This document shows positions 41,151 through 53,068 of a stretch of 64,000 bases of DNA, one piece after another. Source of the DNA: Lingula anatina (taxonomy: Eukaryota; Brachiopoda; Lingulata; Lingulida; Lingulidae); contig NW_019775609.1 of the NCBI RefSeq assembly GCF_001039355.2, forward strand, positions 119,208 through 183,207, read 5' to 3'. The translations under genes were made by a program, and so were the position numbers. The notes beneath the pieces are model-generated. The model was not told where the DNA came from and did no database searches. It saw only the letters and a program-made list of their open reading frames with translations. Positions within the stretch are counted from its first letter, which is position 1. Each line of letters opens with the position of its first letter.

Positions 41151-41361
41151 ATGGGCGCATTCCCATAGATTTTAGATCGAGCTATCCCCGTGGGGAGTCT
41201 CACTAGATCACTGTTAGATAATCCGGCTTAAATGTCCGTCCCGCCTACTACAAGCTGTAAGGGGGTTATTAACTTCCGCGCACGGTCGGCTGACTGCAAT
41301 TTAGCGTGAACCCCCAGGGAGTTAGGTCGATCTAGTAAGATGTTTGGAAATGCCCTCTATG
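41151..41361. mobile_element. MITE, family A subtype 2
   Basis: Left end GGGCGCATTCCCATAGA with TTTTAGATCGAGCTA, right end TAGGTCGATCT with GGAAATGCCCT; the ends pair imperfectly. The body is close to 1337-1571. Confidence 0.6.
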
Positions 41362-41965
41362 TTTCATCCTCACTGACACTGGTGTTTCATGATAAGGAAC
41401 TTATGATTAGTAAATCTGATTTATTATAGTCAAGGGAATTTACGTGAGTTATTGCTGTCAACATTTTGTATAGTTTGCCTATGTGTGTGCATGTGCACTT
41501 AAACCAAGGGATCAGTCTTTGCACGGGAAGGTACACAACAGATGAATAATAAATAAGTAAAATTCCGACAAAGTTTCCAACATTTTTCCCGTAAATGGGT
41601 CTAAACCCCAAATGCTTAGCCGGAATGAAACATTCCGGAGGCCAATTTCTGAAACATGCCTGTTGCTGAGTTCGTTTCAGTCATTTCGGGATGCAGAACC
41701 AAATAAAACAAGAATGTTTCACGGAATTTGGAGACCTCGGGAAAGTGATGTTTTTCTATCGTCAAAGTACGAATTGAGGAAAGAAGCACACATCGAAAAA
41801 CGTCATTACCTGAAGTTTGTTTTGCGTACATACATGTATGCAGTTTGCCATGGCCGCTATTGGCGATTTCTTCAAATTACAAAAAAATGTTCGTTAAATA
41901 TCAAGCATGGATCGAGTTCGTATTTAATCAACTTGTTCTTTATCTTTATTTGTTGTTCATCATCA

Positions 41966-41966
41966 C

Positions 41967-42023
<57 letters not shown>
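41966..42023. repeat. (ATT)n microsatellite
   Basis: Long ATT run that creates artificial poly-Leu, poly-Ile and poly-Asn frames. Apart from this I see no gene from 41362 to 43440. Confidence 0.95.
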
Positions 42024-43439
42024 GTAAATGAAGGGATATGTTGAGTGACTTCACGTAAAGCATAATATATATTTTTTGCCTTTTTCTATTTTTGTGAAAG
42101 TCGGGAAATGATTTTGTCAACCGAGCGCGTTTTAACACCATGTGCTTTCTCACGAACTATTTCATCTGCAGAACTACAGGTATCATACCAGCGACCTCTG
42201 ATCTTTTAGTCATCGCTCTTTGTTAGTTAACCGAAACCGTGCTCTCAAATATGAAGAGTGTACAAGCCTCTATTGCATTTAGCATTTCGTTGCATGTGAA
42301 ACCTCCCTGATCATTTTACGATCCAACGGACAATGAAATGTCACAAACGTGTCCTAAAGTCTGACCATAAGGTGCGTTAGTAGTTTGTTACAAAATTATT
42401 GTACGACCTATACTCTTATTTTGTATACTATTTCAGAGGCCCCTGATATCAGATGGTATGTCATTCACCAAGTGAGTATAATGTTGTTCATAGCTTGAAT
42501 TATATAGTACTGACTACCTGGCAAAAGGAGAGAAAGCAACTCGGAATAGAACGCTCGGTTGGAAGGTTGTGGACAACATCACGAGCACGTGGATCCTGTC
42601 TTCAGTATTGGTTTGAGAGATCTCATAGTCTGATCCCTATGAATGTTAACAAACGATATTATATTTGACGATAAACAATGCACGATGGGTTTATTCAATC
42701 AACGCTGTACTGGTATGATGTCAGCTAATTGGTTTATTGAAGCTCATAAACTGCTCTAATACAAGGTGTTCGAAACGCTGTCTTAGAGATTTGCAATTTC
42801 CCGACTTTTGTCTTTGAAGTAGCCATACTTCGGATACGTTAAGGGATCAAACGTTTCTAGACATTAGAACTAAGAAAAATACTTCGGGGTGGGTGAGCCG
42901 TTTAAGGCCGACCAAATATGCATACAGGTTATTTGTACTTTCACTGGTAGTCGCCGAGGCAAAGGAAAGAGAATAGATCTGATTGATTGAGAGACAGGGA
43001 AAATATAACAATGTTTTAAGATCCCACGAGTTTCTTTTTCAAACAAAACCTGGCAGAAAAAATACAGAAGCTGTATTCCCTTTGGCGTGACTTACACCAG
43101 TATAGAAGGCTTTCCGTTTATGAAACAGACCATTGTATAGCAGGTGTAACGAACTGAGACGTATAACGGAAACTCTGCCCTCCATTTAATTATAATGGTT
43201 AGGGTTGGACTGACCTAAAAGAGTCTGTACAAATGAATGGGAGCCGCACTCTCTTTTATGGGGGACTCTATGTCATGTTACACCGGCGTCAAAATTGGTT
43301 CAGGATTCGCTCATGATAATTTTCCATATTACTTGTCCGAAAATGATACCGTGATTTGGAAGGATATTTTTCACATCCAGCGGTAGACTTAACTGGAGCC
43401 AGTCCATTTTGAGAAGTTCAAGCATATAATTACGCTTGA

Positions 43440-44482
43440 TGTGAAGTATAGTTATTTTCAACTACGTTATAAGGGATATGAAATAAATAACAATTTCTTC
43501 CCAGTTACATGTATTTTTGCAGCTGGAAAAGGAAAAGGGAGAGAAATTGACCCAAACCGAAATAGTTTATTAACGCGTCTCACAAGAAGACCTATCAGGA
43601 ACTTTTAGAAAGCACGGTGTGTCACAAGAGTGGAAGTCCGCGAGGGATCGTAGTGCGTTCCCAATTACATTGCACAAGTGATATTTGCCCCATATACCGA
43701 CCCAATATACTGACACAGTACACTAACCCTAACCTGGCATATTGGACCCCGGACTTCCATTCCTAGGACTACCATTCCTGTCACGCCAGGGATCGACGTA
43801 CATATCGACCCAAGACCGTTTACACAAGTCCACACAGGGCTCGCCAGCTGACTTTCAAGAGCCATTGCAGAATACTACTTAATCAAGCTGTTTAAATACT
43901 ATCTCAAATACCAACGGACGAAACAAACACTCTCACGTACATATTGAACGCGTGCATCTGTATCATAATGCACTTGCACTGAGATAAAACTGAAGACGAG
44001 TGCGTTCGTGTAAGCCGACGTTTCCAAGCACACCAGTGAACAAACCCGCACGTTAATGTATGAGCATTATGTATATATTTATGAAGGCCTAACCTCACTA
44101 GATGGTGGTATATTAAATTCATGGCCAAACCACCTGCAGATAAATGAGTGTCAGGAATAGCACTTCATCGAATGTATGTGAGAGTAACTCTCGCGCATTC
44201 CAATTCCGACAGTGAACGAAGAAGGACTCATTGAGCTGAGAGTGCACGAAAACGACTTTGGACGTTTTGGTTCTAGTAGTCGACTTCACGGAGAAATTTG
44301 AAAGAGAATTAGCTTTATGATAACATATATAAAAGGAGGAATTTTGTGCGAGCTGTCTAATTTGATTCAAGCAAAATATTTTTCCAAAACAGACGAGAAG
44401 TCATCATTCATGACAGCAACTTAGAAGAGCAATTAAAGCAGTATTTAAAAGAAGATTTGTGACAGTGAAGTGTCTTTTTCTG
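43440..44482 (+). promoter_or_regulatory. Unit 2 promoter and 5' untranslated exon
   Basis: Aligns with 33930-35062 without the MITE. The exon end CTTTTTCTG is followed by a GTATGT donor at 44483, only 372 bp from the conserved acceptor before 44855, so this is the most compact unit. The unit 1 TATA box is replaced by GCACGAAAAC. Confidence 0.55.
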
Positions 44483-45021
44483 GTATGTAAAAGGTACAAA
44501 AAATCAGGGGGTTCAAAAGAACCACCCTTTTGCCAAGAAAAGGTCCCCTCTGGGTAAATTGTATTTCTAGGTATACGAAGGTTTCATGGTAAAATTTAAT
44601 CTGGAAAAATTATACAAAGTGACACGAAAAAATGATGCTGTAATTTTTTGGTGATATATATTAATTAATTCTTTATTATTTGGTTTTTTCTGTTTTAAAT
44701 AGGAAGAAAAACGCCACGCTTTAAGAACCGTTCCGAAGACAGTTCATTCATGACATAGCTGTCGCGCACGCGGGCGTGCACACACATACACATACACACA
44801 CACACCTCAAATTGTTGTTGCAAAAACGCGTACTGCTCCATCTTTCTGTTGCAGGAAAGATACAGTCAAACGACGGGCGCAGCATCCCAGAAACCACAAT
44901 TACTTAGAACCAGTCCCCACATCGCTGTTGCTTCATCGATAGAAAAGTGAATCAACGGCAATCTGTACAAAAATAGTAGAACCTCGTAAGAACACGCCTA
45001 CTAAATATAAGACTATGCAGC

Positions 45022-45063
45022 ATGAGTGAGCCGTTCCTGGAACACACAGGAAATCGGCTTTGA
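45022..45063 (+). other. Upstream ORF in receptor 2 leader
   Basis: Same 13-residue frame as in unit 1 with two amino-acid differences, ending 63 nt before the receptor ATG. Confidence 0.4.
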
Positions 45064-45126
45064 GGTCCCAAAAGAAGTCATCGACCGCTGAATTCAAAGA
45101 ATCAAACCAAGTATACAAATTTCGTC

Positions 45127-46212
45127 ATGTACAACACCACCGCTTATCTCAGCTTCGACTTTGCCAGCTTGTACCCAGGCCTGTCCCCACAGGAGCTCTG
45201 CTGGGTGTATCAAGGAAATTGCTGGTGTGCCACGATCTACGTCCTGACCATCATTGGATTCGTGGGGAGCCTCTTAACCTTTATTGTTGTCCTCCGCAGT
45301 GAGCGTCTCCGCTCGAGGTCCACATTCATCTACCTGTTGTTCTTGGCGGCAGTTGACGAGTTCGTGCTATTATACCTCTCAGGGGAGTGCCTGAACTTTC
45401 ACCTGAGCCCCCCTTCAACTGATCATGCCTGCGCGATCGAGTCTGTGGGGTTCTTCATGAATGACACCTTCGTGTATCTGTCCGTGATCTACGTGACGGC
45501 AGTGACGGTTGAGAGACTGATCATTGTAAAATGGCCGTTGAAAGCTGCATATCTGTGCCGAAGACGGACGGCCATCGTAGCGTGCGTTGTGACCGCGTTT
45601 GCCGTTGTGGTCTTCAACAGCTATAATTTATCCATGTGCTATGTCGGGATTGAAACAAGGCTCTCTATCCTGATAGCAGGCAGTTACATGTTCATCAGCA
45701 TTCACTCCGTCTTATGTTTGGCGATCGCTGTTTTAACGGCCATCATCATCTTCCAACTGTCGCGCTCCAGTGCCAGACGCCGGCAGATGTCGACGGCGAC
45801 ACCAGCAGCGAACGCAGGTTCAGGATCAACTAGGGAGTCATTCGCCCAGAAAACCCACGTTTTGCTCCTGACCACGCCCATTTCTTTCACCATTTTGACG
45901 TGGCCCAAATATGGTTTTGACATCTGGTTGGCGACGATGGAAATGCAGGGGTATTCATTTGGCGAAGATATACCTATGATTTATAATGTTGTGAGAGAAG
46001 CCTTATATTTGTTGAGTAAAGTGAACCATTGTATTAACTTTTACCTCTATGTCGCCTCTGCACGTGTTTTCAGAAACGAAATAAGACGCGCGTTTTGCAG
46101 ACAAAGGGAGGGCAGTGCTGCGGCGACGCCTGGATTGACAAAAACGAATCCACATCCAAATAACTTTCACGGTAGTAGATCAAGCGTGCGTACTGAATCA
46201 AGTTGTATCTGA
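45127..46212 (+). CDS. Class A orphan GPCR, tandem copy 2
   Basis: 361 residues. Membrane segments at about 34-57, 67-90, 103-128, 148-165, 180-210, 243-262 and 285-310. Asp76 is the TM2 aspartate; Cys102 and Cys171 should form the conserved disulfide; ERL is at 129-131 and NFYLY at 304-308. An N-terminal NTT is a potential glycosylation site. Long stretches are nearly identical in DNA to copies 1 and 3. Differences cluster at 98-112 (end of loop 1 and top of TM3), 163-190 (loop 2 and top of TM5) and 270-280 (loop 3). The leader exon starts at 44855. Confidence 0.87.
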   Translation: MYNTTAYLSFDFASLYPGLSPQELCWVYQGNCWCATIYVLTIIGFVGSLLTFIVVLRSERLRSRSTFIYLLFLAAVDEFVLLYLSGECLNFHLSPPSTDHACAIESVGFFMNDTFVYLSVIYVTAVTVERLIIVKWPLKAAYLCRRRTAIVACVVTAFAVVVFNSYNLSMCYVGIETRLSILIAGSYMFISIHSVLCLAIAVLTAIIIFQLSRSSARRRQMSTATPAANAGSGSTRESFAQKTHVLLLTTPISFTILTWPKYGFDIWLATMEMQGYSFGEDIPMIYNVVREALYLLSKVNHCINFYLYVASARVFRNEIRRAFCRQREGSAAATPGLTKTNPHPNNFHGSRSSVRTESSCI

Positions 46213-46807
46213 ATCGCCAATGCTGTTAAAGATAATTTAGGTAGAAGTGGCCTCATGAAGACATAAACGCGACATACCAAAATAGAAGCACGGGCCAGAG
46301 TTCGTGCAAGTGGAACGTTTTAAATTAAAGAAAATGTAGTCGTGCTTTAGATGCAAGGACACACATTTCAATCAAAACATTATTATGAATATACTGTAAG
46401 CATTTTAAGTTTTTATGTTTTGTTTTTTGCATGTTCCGATACGTGAATTTCCGCGTAAAAGGCTGGTTACATTCCAGTATCTCCTTGTTGTTTAATGTCA
46501 TATATGCCCACAGATCAACACATCATTGTGCAAATAAAGCAGGGTGTACGTGCTTTTTGATCATTTATATTAAGTATAATTGCATGCTGCTTTCTTTCTA
46601 CGTAATAAGGAACATAATCTGTGGTTCTTGTCTTTGTTTATTTTTTTGTGGACATTTTTTATGGTCTACTCTTATCTATTTATCCTGTACTTCCTAAGTG
46701 TATACGAATGTTGAGCATTCTGGAATTGGTTAAAAGTTAGAAGAACGTTTTTAGTGAACCGTTCCTTTTTAGTTATACGTGCTTTTTGCATTGATTTATT
46801 ACAAATG

Positions 46808-46870
<63 letters not shown>

Positions 46871-48124
46871 TATTGTAATTTATTTATTGTCTTGTGGATT
46901 TTTGCTCTTGTTTGCAAGTAATCGAAATGTATTTGGCTTTGAAGTGTTTTATTGGTATTAAACGAAATGACTCTTAATATATTGCGATTATTGAACTTTT
47001 GACGTGCAGAACAAATGCGAGAAAATTGTGACAAATATATTACGTCCTGTAGTTAAATGCGGGTTACTGTCAAGTAATTTGCTCGCACCTGCAATACCAA
47101 TTTATTTGAATGAAGTCATTTGTCTCTACACAACTGTGTGAAATATACGTTTAATTTGAAGCAGAGTAATTGCCATGCGATCGAAATGACGGCAAAATTG
47201 CTCATCCTTGTGTAAACCAAGGGACATAAATAACAAGCTGTTGCTTCATCTCCCCCCCCCCCCCCACACACACACACAAACAAGTTTTTTTAGGAAAACA
47301 CTGCATTTTTAAACTTTAAATCTACAAAGCTGTAGACTTTTTTCTTTTTTCCACTCCATCGAAAGTGCGTTGGTTTTCCGTCAGTCAGCGTCTAGTTGAC
47401 AAAGACACTGATTACATGTATTGTGGGTCTTCAAGAGCTGCTCCCCCTCCATCAGTCATTATATTTAGCCTACAGACATTAAATGTTCTCTTTCAGGAGA
47501 GAGAGAACTACATCAGAATAAGTGTCAACTGAAATGCAAGTGTAAAGTTAGTAACTGACAGCCACGAGTGAATAAGGAGCAGGGAGTGTTTTGTAGGGTG
47601 ACTGAGTTAATTAACATGCTCTTGTGATACTTATACAACTGCGTGTAATGTAAACGGAGAGAAGGCCGCTAGAGATTGTGTTAGGTAGCGATAGAGAAGG
47701 AGAGAAAGCGGTGCGGGAACTAACTGTGAAGTCTTTCATAAAAAATATAAAGGATTATAACAGAGTTGTATTTACAACTTCGCTTAACAGCATAAGACAA
47801 AGACAACAAGTTCGTCACACTCGTAAAGCTGTACCAACAACAAACTCTGTTCACTGATATGGACCTTGCTGTTTCAATAGAACCATTGGGCAAACATCAA
47901 GCTAATAACTTAAAATGAGACCTAAATTGCGACACATTCAAACCCTTCTTAATGCACCCTATTCTTGGGGCCACAGAGATATTTTCACTAGATATTCACT
48001 AATATTTCACCGGTTGATAACCTGCAGATATGTATTTCTTCACTGCGAGATCCACCAAAAATTTGCACAGAATTTTTGCAGAGATGACGTCATTACCGAG
48101 CTGGCCTCTGGTTGAGACTAAGGA

Positions 48125-48381
48125 AGGGCCCATTCCCAAGGAAATGTCGTTCTACGTAGATCGATTCATCTCCACGGGGACTCTCTCCGACTGCAATCAG
48201 ATGAACGGATTAACACGTCTCCTCTTGTTTCCAAGGTACTCGTATAACCACCAGATGTCTCTGCGTTCTACCCAACGCCAGGAGGTGTGTTAATCAGTGC
48301 TCCTGATTGTATTCAGCGCAGGAGTCCCTACGGAGTTGGATAAAGCTACCTAGAACGATAGTATCATTGGGAATGAGCCCT
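48125..48381. mobile_element. MITE, family A, best-preserved copy
   Basis: 257 bp with inverted ends: left AGGGCCCATTCCCAAGGAAA, TCGTTCTACGTAG and GGGGACTC; right end complement AGGGCTCATTCCCAATGATA, TCGTTCTAGGTAG and AGGGACTC. AAGGA flanks both sides (48120-48124 and 48382-48386), a 5-bp target duplication. Confidence 0.75.
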
Positions 48382-49082
48382 AAGGAGTAACCATCGTAAC
48401 CCGGTACTGTTATTAGTGTCATTAGGATATTAAATACGGGGGCCTGGATACAGGCTGCTGTCAACCGGACAATTTGACACCTGTTTAAACGTTGAAGTCA
48501 ATCCAACATCAAATGTACAATGGAGGCGTGTAAAGACATGATTGACAATCGAGGAGAAGTCGACAAGAGGCGGATCAATAGATGGCAGCACCTTCATAAC
48601 TCGAGCTTCAGGTTATTTCAGGCGCCCTCGAAAAAAAGACGGTTAAGTAATCGACCCAGGACAACCGAATAGATTTAATCATTGGTTTGAATATCGTATT
48701 TCGTTCCTAAATATACACTTAACGTCATATTGCGTAATTTTTCATTATTTTATGGAATCGTTTTTGAAAAACAAGTTTTTCTAATCTTCAAACAACTTTT
48801 TTCACCTTTTTTCTCAGTCCAAAATTGGTAGCATTTCAGCTGTTCCTTTGTCCCATTTCCTGCTACTCTGTCTCCCCCCTTCTTGACTGATATAGATAAT
48901 TCGACCATTTATACATTAATAACAAGCGAGTCAAAGCCCTCATTAAGCCGAGACGTATATAAATTATAAATAATGCTAAATCCACGTATCACTCAAGGGC
49001 TTTCCGGTTTAGACAGATTTTATTCGCTCACCTGTCTACTGCATGTAAATTGTATGCTTTGGTGCATTCTGACTAATGAGAT

Positions 49083-49271
49083 GTAAAGCACATTTGGAAC
49101 AGCGGACTTACATAACCACGGATCAAATATTGACGACCCATTTGAATGCTTGTTGTGTAGGGACCCGCGGGAATCTATTCATTGTCTAAGCAGAAATTGC
49201 GCGTCCATTTTTTAAGCGGGTCGCCATATTTGATCCGCGGATCTCTTAGTCCGCTCTCCTGAATGCATTCT
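49083..49271. mobile_element. MITE, family B
   Basis: AAAGCACATTTGGAACAGCGG and CGGATCAAATATTG at the left are mirrored by CCATATTTGATCCGCGGATC and CCGCTCTCCTGAATGCATTC at the right. Its counterpart in the duplicated block is near 58030-58212. Confidence 0.65.
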
Positions 49272-49306
49272 GTATAATTTGGTTCATTCTGAGTAAGGAG
49301 ATTTAG

Positions 49307-49604
49307 GAGCCCATGCATTCAGAACAGATGATCCTCTGAACTACTGATCCGCGGATCAAATATGGCGAACCCTTAATGAAAGGAGGACCGCTAAACCTGT
49401 AATGGTCTCCGTGTCTCCACACGCGCCGTCACTGCAGGGGCCTTGCAATTAATCCTCGGAGCTGAGCTTTAATCCGTTAAATGGCGCTTGTGGAGGCGGG
49501 GAGACCATTGTGGGATTTAGCGGTCTTGCTTTCATGTATGGTCTGCCATATTTGATCCGCCTATCAGTAGATCCAATGATCATCTGTTCTGAGTGGGCTC
49601 TAAG
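49307..49604. mobile_element. Foldback element, family B ends, arms of about 110 bp
   Basis: The left arm from GAGCCCATGCATTCAGAACA through GACCGCTAAAC and TGGTCTCCGTG pairs with the right arm from GGGAGACCATTG through TTTAGCGGTC to TGTTCTGAGTGGGCTC. Nearly the whole element is a hairpin with a loop of about 60 bp. Confidence 0.7.
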
Positions 49605-50599
49605 AGTACCTGTCACCACTAACACATTTGCATGGACCTTTGTTTGTTTTTGGAAAACGGAATCGTTAAAAGCAATAAATATCCTTTTGTACAGATTCTC
49701 ATATATGTATTTAAATAAAAACAAAATAAATTTTATATTCACTATGTATATATTAAATATTTGAGCATTTTGTCAGAATTGAGCTATGAAATTGCTGCGT
49801 GCAACGACCCTGCCTGATTAAAAGCTATGACAGTAGATGCATGTTTCAGAAATCTAATACTTATTCGGCGAAATAAAATTATTAAACAAAGCGCTTTTAG
49901 CAAATTTATGCAATTTCCAAATGCCCGCTCATTTTGTATTATTTTGAATATTTCACAAAGAATAATATCAGAAATAAAATAAGTCATTTTAACTAAATAA
50001 AACCACTCAGCAATTTTGAAGTAAAACTAGACAGCAAAGCCGGAAAATAAACAGACACCATACGGGAAACAAGGTAGCAAAGCTGGCAAATGTGAAAAAT
50101 AAAAAAAAAAATCACAAGTAAGCAATAATTACCGTGAATGTAAACCGATGTTGCCGATTTTTAAAATCTGCCTGCCTCTTTACCAAACAAAGTCACTCAG
50201 TAAAAATGTATAACAGAAATACGGTTTAGAAGTTATGTTGAGAACGTCATGTGTCAGACAGCGACAGCGACAGCGACAGCTCCGACAGACAGACCAATCA
50301 GAATATATACAGACACTTACAGTTTCTGTATATACCATAAATAATTTTGACAATTATGGTACGAACGGCACTAAAATACATGCAAATTTAAATAAAACAA
50401 AAAAGTGATGAAAAACATCCAGTGTTTGTTTATGAAATACAATTCGATATTAGAAAAAACAGACTTTATTTCTCAAATACATGCAATCGTCGCACTTAAT
50501 ACCACAGCATTAAAAAGGCATTGACGTCAATGATGTTCTGATGAGATGAAATAGATTTTAGAACGCAAACCACTAGTTGTTTAATTTGTTAAGTATATG

Positions 50600-51130
50600 C
50601 CGGTTAACTAGTGAGAGTACTACTGGTAGGATACGAAAACGTGAGATGCCATTCGGGATGAAAAATTCACCAGCCACCTTCCAACGAATGATTCACTCTC
50701 TTCTTCGTGATCTTAAAGCGTGAGAAGCCTACATTGATGATGTCATTATCTACAGTGACACTTGGAGGGAACATCTGCGGATAATGCGTTCTTCGACATT
50801 TTAGTGAAAGTAAACCTCACAGTGAACCTTGCAAAAATTGACTTTTGTCATACTACTGTAGAATATTTAGGTCATAAAGTAGGTCAGGGTTTAAATACAC
50901 CTATCATGTCTAAAGTATAAGCTATCTCAAGTGTATTTGAATGTTTCTTTACATCCCATTCTTATATACAGACCACAATCCTCTCACCTTTTTTCCACAA
51001 AATGTCTAAAAAGAATCAGATTGACAAGATGGATTTGTTGATACAAGAGTATGATATTCTTATTAAACACATTAAGGGCAAAGACAATGTCATAGTAGAT
51101 GCCCTATCAAGAGTGTCGTGGTTGTATATA
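50600..51130 (+). mobile_element. Ty3/gypsy pol fragment (RT and RNase H end)
   Basis: Plus-strand blocks: MPFGMKNSPATFQRMIHSLL and YIDDVIIYSDTW (the YxDD catalytic motif of reverse transcriptase), interrupted by stops, then the RNase H end (HIKGKDNVIVDALSRV). It corresponds to 61022-61490, so it duplicated with the receptor unit. The integrase part is missing here. Confidence 0.75.
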
Positions 51131-51294
51131 TACATATAAGTAACAATATAATGACAATTTGAGATAAGTTTATCTTTGTAAAATTATACTTGTTTGGTTG
51201 ATTTTGTTAAGTTAATAAATTGTTAAATTATAAATTGTGTTATTGATGTTTACTAGATTCAGGGGGTACTCTGAACCGAAACAATATATGCATT

Positions 51295-51729
51295 ATGTAT
51301 GTACTAATGGTGACCTCACTTCACGAGAATTGTAGATTGCAGTTTATTATCTAGTGCTAAATTCATGCCCAAACTATCCCAGATAAATGAGTGGCAGGAA
51401 TAGCACTGCATCGAATGGATGTGAGAGAAACTCTCGCGTATTTCAACTCCGACAGTGAATGTAGAAGAACTGGTTGAGTTGAGAGTGCACGAAAGCGACT
51501 TTGGACAATTTGATTCTAGTAGTCGACTTCACGGAGAAATTTGAAAGAGAAGTAACTTTATGATAACTTACATATATCAGAAGGGATTTGGTGTGCGCTG
51601 TCTAATTTGATTCAACATAAAATATTTTTCCAAAATATTCTTGACAGCAACTTAGAAGAGCCATTCAAGTCGTATATATTTATCGCTGCAGCTTCCGAAG
51701 AAGATTCGTGACAGTGAAGCGTATTTCTG
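51295..51729 (+). promoter_or_regulatory. Unit 3 promoter and 5' untranslated exon
   Basis: Aligns with the ends of the unit 1 and 2 upstream regions and with 61690-62139. The exon end GTATTTCTG is followed by the GTATGT donor at 51730. It carries an insertion near 51675-51700 (TATCGCTGCAGCTTCCG) shared only with unit 4. Confidence 0.55.
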
Positions 51730-51786
51730 GTATGTAAAAGGTAAAAAAAAATATGTCTCAATATACAGAAAAAAGTACAGTATCCT

Positions 51787-51801
51787 GCGACACATTTTCG
51801 G

Positions 51802-51845
<44 letters not shown>
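51787..51845. repeat. (CT)n microsatellite
   Basis: Long CT dinucleotide run; the matching run in unit 4 (62207-62222) is much shorter. Confidence 0.95.
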
Positions 51846-51848
<3 letters not shown>

Positions 51849-52149
51849 TCTTTTCCGTTAAAAGACTGTAAAATTCCAGAAGTAACACCCCAACCACATC
51901 TGACAAAAGATTTCGTTTTTTTTCCTTTTGTTATATTACATCATTTTGACAAACCAATGGCAGGAAATGGGGATGTTACAAATGATAAATAAGTCTATTG
52001 TTGAGTGAAAAAAATAGGTAAACAAACTAGACTCCCCATTTTTGTTTTTGGCAACGGGATGACGTTACTGGACAGGAATGGAAACGCCGAAAATAGTGCC
52101 ATAATGTAAAGACAAATAAATGTATTTGTAAATAAAACGGATCTTTTTA

Positions 52150-52400
52150 AAACCTTTCACAAAACTTTTCAAAAGAATGATCGCGGATGTGATCAAAACA
52201 TTAATTACATTTTGTACAGGAGTATGCTCTACCCATGAAAGCTGCTACAGAAGTTATGACGTCATATTGCCCCTTATGATGAAATAAAAGCAATTCTTTC
52301 AATGCTGGCCGTCCTTTAGGTATCTAACCCATAAAGGGATCGCCTGAAAACACAAATATTTGATAATCACCCAAATATGACCGAAACTTTTTTTAATTTC
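52150..52400 (-). pseudogene. Fragment resembling Maverick/Polinton polymerase N-terminal region
   Basis: On the minus strand, broken by stops, the blocks LKELLLFHHKG, YDVITS and AFMGRAY..C..C resemble the HYDVITS plus cysteine-rich stretch seen in protein-primed family B polymerases of animal Maverick/Polinton elements. The better-preserved copy is at 62793-63020. Family assignment is from memory of motifs only. Confidence 0.4.
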
Positions 52401-52855
52401 TGGGACACCACAGGGACCTTATGATACACCAGCACTTTTATGCAGGTCTCGAGCGCGTTCTAATTGTTCGANCCCCCCCCCCCCCCCCCCCCCCCCGCTG
52501 ACGCCCATGTGCGGGGCATACTGACGTGACAAACAGTCAAAATCATAGAGGCATCAAGCCTAAACTCCTGAGATTGTAGAACTCTTATTAATTCGTTCAG
52601 AATGAGCAGTAAAGTCAGTAAATTCAGATATCCTACGTGAACAATATCGGATATGGGATAGTCTAATGTGTCAAATTGTTAAACAAAATTGACCCAATCA
52701 TGAGGAAGCACACCTTGAACCATGTCATTGTTTAAACTGAAAAGTTCACGAAAAAATGGAATCATAATAGAATTAAGACGAAGGTTTTTTCTAAATGTGA
52801 GAATGTGAGCTGACAGTCCGTGTTTACTGTTGAAATTTTTTCATCCGTCGTACAT

Positions 52856-53068
52856 TTACTCGACGCGGATTATAAAATCTTCTATAATCCACCCCATCCC
52901 AAGCACACCTTCGACTTTCTCTACGTTATTCGCCAACTGTTCATCAGTTACATTCGAACCATCCCATAAATCATCAACGCTGTCAAGCTCCGCATCCACT
53001 AACTCGCCCTCATAACTCGCGGCTTCCCACAAATTAGTAATGAACCCATCAAACTTTGTGTCACCCAC
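52856..53068 (-). pseudogene. Acidic 70-residue open frame in the inverted-repeat element
   Basis: A minus-strand frame rich in Asp and Glu, starting MGDTKFDGFITNLWE. A homologous stretch with frame damage is at 63652-63875. Conservation of most codons suggests it came from an element gene; its role is unknown. Confidence 0.35.

Larger units (their letters stand above)
46213..50545. repeat. Segmental duplication, unit 2 3' flank
   Basis: Aligns with 55314-59400 over its whole length with scattered substitutions and small indels. It includes a polyadenylation signal (AATAAA at 46533) for receptor 2, an (AT)n run at 46810-46866 that is short in the other copy, MITEs of families A and B, and AT-rich filler. 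No gene of its own is seen; the short open frames recur with breaks in the other copy. Confidence 0.85.

Noticed and set aside
41620-41638. Palindrome CCGGAATGAAACATTCCGG resembling a heat-shock element
   Set aside because: Isolated, not near a gene start, and its GAA/TTC spacing does not fit a standard heat-shock element.
41612-42031. 139-codon open frame ending in poly-Leu
   Set aside because: The C-terminal third is an ATT microsatellite and the rest has no homology I recognise and no splice signals.
46672-47034. Frames with Tyr-Ile repeats
   Set aside because: Produced by the (AT)n microsatellite; the duplicated block at 55.9 kb lacks them.
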